Of a stretch of DNA of 17,217 bases, positions 13,752 to 17,217 are shown piece by piece. Origin of the DNA: JAJZQH01 sp041658465 (lineage in GTDB: Bacteria > UBA10199 > 2-02-FULL-44-16 > JAAZCA01). The translations under genes were made by a program, and so were the position numbers. Below the pieces are notes generated by a model. The model was not told where the DNA came from and made no database searches. It saw only the letters and a program-made list of their open reading frames with translations. The stretch is taken from the NCBI GenBank assembly GCA_041658465.1, contig JBBAAC010000026.1, positions 1-17,217 on the forward strand. The letters run 5' to 3'. The stretch's first letter is position 1; each line of letters opens with the position of its first letter.

Positions 13752-13768
13752 GCATTCAAATTGAATAC
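13752..13768. promoter_or_regulatory. Operator-like inverted repeat, copy 1 (upstream of the regulator gene)
   Basis: GCATTCAAATTGAATAC has the arms ATTCA and TGAAT around a 3-base centre. It lies 67 bases before the ATG of the regulator gene and is the partner of the site at 12229-12245. A TATAAT-like box on the minus strand lies just upstream of it (near 13778-13783), so a bound protein could cover the transcription start. Confidence 0.6.
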
Positions 13769-13825
13769 AGTCTCGAATTATAACTTACTGATAAATAGGT
13801 AACTTTTTGATGAAGGTAAAAAAAT

Positions 13826-14140
13826 CTAAGGATTTAATAAAAGTGTTGTGTCTCGTCGCCACGGGGCAACGAGGCAATAACGACGCTCCATCGCGAAGCT
13901 GGCGAGAGCCACTCCATAATCGTATTGGGGATAAACGACTTTGAGCCGTGTCGGTGAAATATAAACAGAGCCCGTAAGCCCCCTAACCCACTCGCCCTTC
14001 TTAAGGGCGCCTACGACGCGCGTTCCATCCGGCTTGTCAAGAAGCGCGGAGTTTTTTCCTTCCCCCCCCGCTGCAACTGTGGTAGCTGCAGGCACCCTGA
14101 AAGCGAACCGAATGACGCGCCCAAAAAAACTCTTACTCAT
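13826..14140 (-). pseudogene. SH3-like ORF overlapping the radical-SAM start, possibly degenerate (104 aa)
   Basis: Residues about 28-75 look like a real protein rather than a shadow: ALLDKPDGTRVVGALKKGEWV, then VYISPTRLKVVYPQYDYG, which fits a bacterial SH3-like domain (small beta barrel, often in exported wall-associated proteins). The N-terminus is poor: the first 28 residues overlap the start of the divergent radical-SAM gene by 29 bases and do not make a proper signal peptide. A run of eight G on this strand (14063-14070) is a likely frameshift spot. The end (ERRYCLVAPWRRDTT) is also odd. I read this as a fragment or frameshifted remnant. An intact small gene starting at an internal GTG is the alternative. 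Confidence 0.4.
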
Positions 14141-15464
14141 CGCCCCTGCAAGCCTGGAAGTCCAAAAAGCGAAAGGGAAATATGCGCATCACTTGAGCCT
14201 CGCAATGGTGGCAGGCCTCGCCACGCCTTTTTTCGACGAGATCAGGATCGTGGAAGAGACCTTCGAGACGCTGGATCTGAACGAGACCGCGGACCTCGTC
14301 GGTATTACGATGATGACCTGCCAGGCGACGCGCGGGTATGAGCTCGCGGATCATTTCCGCAAGAGGGGCATTCCGACCATCTGCGGAGGAAGCCACTCCT
14401 CGTTCATGGTCGAGGAGTGCTCGCGGCACTTCGATGCCGTGGTCGTCAATGAGGCCGAGCTGTTGTGGCCTCAAATCATGGCGGACCTTCAAGCGGGGGC
14501 GATCAAGCCGGTCTATCGCACGGACTCCTTCATCGATCTGAAGGATTTGCCGATGCCCCGCAAGGACCTCTTCTTAAAGGGGCGCACCACCCTCAACACG
14601 CAGGTCCTGCAGACCAGCCGCGGCTGCCCGCTGGGCTGCAATTTCTGCACGGTGACCAGGATGTATGGCAGCGCGCATCGAACGCGTCCCATCGAGCACG
14701 TCGTGGAGGAGATCAAGCGCTTTCCCTCGCGCATCTTCTTTTTTGTGGATGACAACATCTTCTTCACGAAAGAATACGCCTACAAACTTTTTGAGGCGCT
14801 GATGAAGCTGAAGATCAAGTGGGGGTCGCAGGGCTCGCTGGAGATGATCGCGCGCGATGAAAAGCTGCTGAAGCTCGCCGTCGACTCCGGCTGTATCAGC
14901 CTCTTCGTGGGCATCGAATCGATCGATCAGGAGACCCTCAACCTGGCGAACAAGTCGTTCAACAAGGTCAAGAATTACGAAGCCCACATCCGCAAGATTA
15001 CGCGGGCGGGGATCAACCTGATCGGCGCCTTTATGTTCGGCTTTGATCAGGATACCAAGGAAACGCTAAACGGGGTTTACGATTTTGCCATGCGCAATCG
15101 CTTGGCACTCGTGAACACCGGGATCATGACGCCCTTCCCGGGGACCGCCTTTTACGACACCGCGCTACGCGAAAAGAGGATCTTTGATTTCAACTGGGAG
15201 CGCTACACGGGCGCGAATCTGGTGTGTCATCATCCGACGATGAACAAGGAGGAAATCGAGGCGTTCCACCTTCGCTTTCCAAAGCGGTTCTACTCGTGGC
15301 GCTCGATCCTGAAACGCGCCTGGGCCAACAGGGCCCACCCCCTCTACTATTTCATCATGAACCTCTCCCACCGGTGGCGTGCCCACCATCGCAAACCTCA
15401 GGGGGCCTGCGAATACGCCTCGCGAGACTCCGAAAATTTATTGCCGCTCGTAGACCTCGTGTGA
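14112..15464 (+). CDS. B12-binding-type radical SAM protein (450 aa)
   Basis: Residues 6-130 form a Rossmann-like cobalamin-binding-type domain (KKLLLIAP at 5-12, LVGITMMTCQ, GIPTICGGSHSSF, VVNEAE). The base-off DxHxxG histidine motif is not seen, so cobalamin binding is uncertain. The radical SAM motif is Cys172, Cys176, Cys179 in SRGCPLGCNFC. It is followed by family hallmarks: FFVDDNIF, the GCISLFVGIES strand, and GAFMFGFDQDT. Such proteins methylate, rearrange or otherwise modify lipids, hopanoids, natural products or tRNA; which one is not readable here. The ATG at 14112 fits the family N-terminus, though its ribosome site is weak (GAAAGCG). The longer frame from 14034 is rejected because its extra residues are low complexity. 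It is a single gene, with about 260 bases before the next plus-strand gene. Confidence 0.88.
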   Translation: MTRPKKLLLIAPASLEVQKAKGKYAHHLSLAMVAGLATPFFDEIRIVEETFETLDLNETADLVGITMMTCQATRGYELADHFRKRGIPTICGGSHSSFMVEECSRHFDAVVVNEAELLWPQIMADLQAGAIKPVYRTDSFIDLKDLPMPRKDLFLKGRTTLNTQVLQTSRGCPLGCNFCTVTRMYGSAHRTRPIEHVVEEIKRFPSRIFFFVDDNIFFTKEYAYKLFEALMKLKIKWGSQGSLEMIARDEKLLKLAVDSGCISLFVGIESIDQETLNLANKSFNKVKNYEAHIRKITRAGINLIGAFMFGFDQDTKETLNGVYDFAMRNRLALVNTGIMTPFPGTAFYDTALREKRIFDFNWERYTGANLVCHHPTMNKEEIEAFHLRFPKRFYSWRSILKRAWANRAHPLYYFIMNLSHRWRAHHRKPQGACEYASRDSENLLPLVDLV

Positions 15465-15725
15465 TTCAGTTTCCCCCCAGAATGAGTGGCAGGCCGTCCT
15501 TGCCCAAATATGAAGGCGTGGCACTCAATATCAAAGGTTACGTCGCATAAGGTTGTTTTGTGGTTATATCAATCGACTTTGCACACGCCGCCCGGCAGTT
15601 TCCCGCCTGGTCCCGTCATACTATACCTCCTTTCGTCTTGTTTAGTTTTGATACTGATCCCGGACTATGATAAAAAGATTTGTCGATATTTCTTCATAAT
15701 TTATCGTTTTTTCAAGGAGATGGGG
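15465..15725. other. AT-rich intergenic region before the receiver-epimerase gene
   Basis: This 261-base stretch precedes a probable polysaccharide operon and must hold its promoter. Several TATGAT/CATAAT-like boxes occur (near 15665 and 15698), but none has a well-spaced -35 partner. A tiny minus-strand ORF with a perfect ribosome site lies at 15569-15619. The frame from 15486 that reads into the receiver gene is not credible as protein. Confidence 0.5.
15569..15619 (-). CDS. Tiny ORF (16 aa) resembling the start of the sigma-54-linked small protein
   Basis: ATG (complement of 15617-15619) is preceded by AAAGGAGG at 6 bases, one of the best ribosome sites in the window. It encodes MTGPGGKLPGGVCKVD and stops. 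Compared with the first 16 residues of the 68-residue protein (start 7744), M, G3, P4, G6 and D16 are identical, and positions 2, 8, 12, 14 and 15 are conservative. It is either a truncated relative, a decayed start, or a chance match supported by a real initiation site. No sigma-54 element was found upstream. Confidence 0.3.
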   Translation of the reverse strand: MTGPGGKLPGGVCKVD

Positions 15726-17135
15726 ATGACAAAAATAAACGTCCTCGTTGTAGATGATGACAAAGACATGGCGGATCTCATCGCCACCATTTTCCAGAGG
15801 CACGGGTTTAATGCCGAGGCTGTGGGCAGCGGCAAAGAGGCATTTGAATGCCTCTCCCGAAAGGTGCCGGATCTGATCATCCTGGATCTCCTGATGCCGG
15901 ACATGGACGGCTATGAGGTCTGCAAGAGGCTGAGGTCGAACAGGGCGACATCCAGGATCCCGGTCATAATCCTCACCGCAGATGATTCCCAGAGGGGCAA
16001 AATCAGGGCGTTCGACACTGGAATAGATGACTATGTCGCCAAGCCCTTTAACGTCGAAGAGCTCGTGGCCAGGGCCAGATCCCATCTGCGGCGCTCGCAG
16101 CACCTGAAGTGGGCTGAAAAAAAACAGCGCAAGCCCAGGATCAAGAGTGTCAGGAATATATTGGTGACAGGGGGAGCGGGCTTTATAGGTTCGCACCTGG
16201 TCAGGGCGCTCTTGAAGGCAAAATATAATGTCCACATCGTCGACGATTTCTCCACCGGCAGGATGGAGAATATCAGCGATCTAGTGAAGAACAAGAGTGT
16301 GCGCCTGATCACCGGCTCCATCACCGATGAGGTCATCCTGAGCAAGGCAATTGAGCAGGCCGACATGGTTTATCACCTGGCTGCAACCGTAGGCGTGAAG
16401 AATGTGGTTGATAACGCCCTGGACACCATCGTGTACGACACGTTGGGCACGTTGCTGGTATTAAAATATGCATCTTCGAGGGGCATCAAGGTCCTCCTGA
16501 CCTCCACTTCAGAGGCCTACGGAAAAACGAAACAGATTCCCTTCAGGGAGGATACCGATATCACCATAGGGTCTCCCTACATACACAGGTGGAGCTACGC
16601 CTGCTCAAAGCTCCTGGATGAATTTCTGTCGATTGCATACTACCGGGAGAGGAACCTCCCGGTGGTCGTCGTCAGGTTGTTTAACGTGGTCGGGCCGGGT
16701 CAGGTGGGCCATTACGGCATGGTGCTCCCGCGTTTTTTCAAGAGCGCATACTTGAATGAACCGATCCATATTTTCGGCACAGGGAAACAGAGCAGATGTT
16801 TTACATATATTGATGATGCAGTCCGTTTACTCATGCGCCTTGCTCAGTCGGAAAAGGCATGTGGCCATATCGTCAATCTGGGCAGTGATCAGGAAATTTC
16901 CATCCTCGATCTGGCCAAGAAAGTCAAAAAGATCACCGGGAGTTCGTCAAAGCTGATTATTAAGGAGTACGACGAGTACTATGGGAAAAATTTTCAGGAC
17001 ATTAAGAGGCGCGTACCCGACACGACAAAGTTGAAAAAGATAACCGGGGAAGTTCCCAGGATCGGTCTCGATGAAATTCTCAAGCGGATGAAGCGTTTCT
17101 TCGATGAACATCCCGAAGAGCTGAAGAGGATATGA
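15726..17135 (+). CDS. Response-regulator receiver fused to NAD-dependent sugar-nucleotide epimerase/dehydratase (469 aa)
   Basis: Residues 4-122 are a CheY-like receiver: acidic pocket Asp10-12, phospho-acceptor Asp54 (IILDLLMPDMDG), Thr84 and Lys106 (AKPF). Residues about 142-465 are an extended short-chain dehydrogenase of the GalE/UDP-glucuronate decarboxylase type: NAD-binding GGAGFIG at 149-155, Ser/Thr in TSTSEAYG at 259-266, catalytic Tyr291 and Lys295 (YACSK), and VGPGQVG. Both parts keep all key residues, so a working fusion is likely. The linker (123-141) is short, basic and Gln/Lys-rich. The start at 15726 has AAGGAG 6 bases upstream; the frame extends to 15486 but that part is not protein-like. 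The exact sugar nucleotide is unknown. The next gene, a nucleotide-sugar dehydrogenase, starts 4 bases later, which points to capsule or exopolysaccharide precursor synthesis. Confidence 0.92.
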   Translation: MTKINVLVVDDDKDMADLIATIFQRHGFNAEAVGSGKEAFECLSRKVPDLIILDLLMPDMDGYEVCKRLRSNRATSRIPVIILTADDSQRGKIRAFDTGIDDYVAKPFNVEELVARARSHLRRSQHLKWAEKKQRKPRIKSVRNILVTGGAGFIGSHLVRALLKAKYNVHIVDDFSTGRMENISDLVKNKSVRLITGSITDEVILSKAIEQADMVYHLAATVGVKNVVDNALDTIVYDTLGTLLVLKYASSRGIKVLLTSTSEAYGKTKQIPFREDTDITIGSPYIHRWSYACSKLLDEFLSIAYYRERNLPVVVVRLFNVVGPGQVGHYGMVLPRFFKSAYLNEPIHIFGTGKQSRCFTYIDDAVRLLMRLAQSEKACGHIVNLGSDQEISILDLAKKVKKITGSSSKLIIKEYDEYYGKNFQDIKRRVPDTTKLKKITGEVPRIGLDEILKRMKRFFDEHPEELKRI

Positions 17136-17139
17136 ACAT

Positions 17140-17217
17140 ATGAAGCTACTGGAGAAGATCGCTTCAAAAAAGGCCACGGTGGGCATAATCGGCCTTGGGT
17201 ATGTGGGACTGCCGAAG
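17140..17217 (+). CDS. Nucleotide-sugar dehydrogenase, UDP-GlcNAc/ManNAc type (N-terminal fragment, cut by window edge)
   Basis: Only 26 residues are present, ending at the window edge. They open with a short helix and then VGIIGLGYVGLP, the NAD-binding first strand and glycine loop typical of UDP-N-acetyl-D-glucosamine/mannosamine 6-dehydrogenases (WbpA/WecC-like). The wording GLGYVGLP is highly characteristic, but the sugar specificity cannot be told. The ATG at 17140 follows the preceding stop by 4 bases and uses AGAGGA as ribosome site, so it is co-transcribed with the receiver-epimerase gene. Confidence 0.85.
   Translation, partial: MKLLEKIASKKATVGIIGLGYVGLPK

Noticed and set aside
15486..15725. 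80-residue N-terminal extension of the receiver-epimerase protein
   Set aside because: The extension is not domain-like, and the ATG at 15726 has a well-placed AAGGAG site directly before a canonical receiver start.

Overview
The window looks like chromosomal DNA from a Gram-negative bacterium of deltaproteobacterial or Myxococcota/Bdellovibrio-like affinity. This is an inference. It rests on the G+C-rich coding sequence with AT-rich regulatory islands, a TIGR02147/DUF4423-type regulator beside lipoproteins with a TEVGNP motif after the lipid-anchored Cys, a near-perfect sigma-54 promoter, and many secreted proteins and lipoproteins of unknown function. No rRNA, tRNA, CRISPR array, insertion sequence or phage gene was seen.

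Layout. (1) 1-452: N-terminal third of a DEAD-box RNA helicase, minus strand, cut by the window edge. (2) 819-1643: two small plus-strand units, each with its own terminator: a 34-residue Lys-rich/Cys-tailed microprotein and a 137-residue tandem ACT protein. (3) 1737-3388: two tandem paralogous membrane-anchored sensor proteins without output domains. The second runs in frame into a signal peptide followed by two Tudor-like domains. (4) 3387-5148: an unknown lipoprotein (minus) and a Thr/Lys-rich secreted protein (plus). (5) 5187-7380: a 24-residue five-cysteine microprotein, then a minus-strand unit of cysteine synthase and a radical-SAM protein with a helix-hairpin-helix end. (6) 7538-7799: a small protein behind a consensus sigma-54 promoter. 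(7) 8002-10915: a thioredoxin-DsbD/CcdA-like fusion, convergent with a large cysteine-rich secreted protein of unknown function. (8) 11001-13768: a minus-strand locus with a TIGR02147-type regulator, an overlapping lipoprotein and a second lipoprotein with an Ig-like domain. The two promoter regions share a 17-bp inverted repeat. (9) 13826-15464: an SH3-like ORF, possibly degenerate, overlapping the start of a B12-binding-type radical SAM protein. (10) 15569-17217: a tiny minus-strand ORF, a response-regulator receiver fused to a sugar-nucleotide epimerase/dehydratase, and the start of a nucleotide-sugar dehydrogenase, probably the front of a surface-polysaccharide operon.

How the parts may work together. 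Region 8 has the form of a self-contained regulon: a regulator with an N-terminal helix-turn-helix, a coupled lipoprotein, and a second lipoprotein behind the same operator-like palindrome. Both lipoproteins end in Gly/Gln-rich tails. Region 10 places a phospho-receiver on a sugar-nucleotide enzyme, so polysaccharide precursor supply could be set by a histidine kinase encoded elsewhere. Region 7 pairs a periplasmic thiol-redox machine with a neighbour that would need it. These links are inferences from sequence and context.
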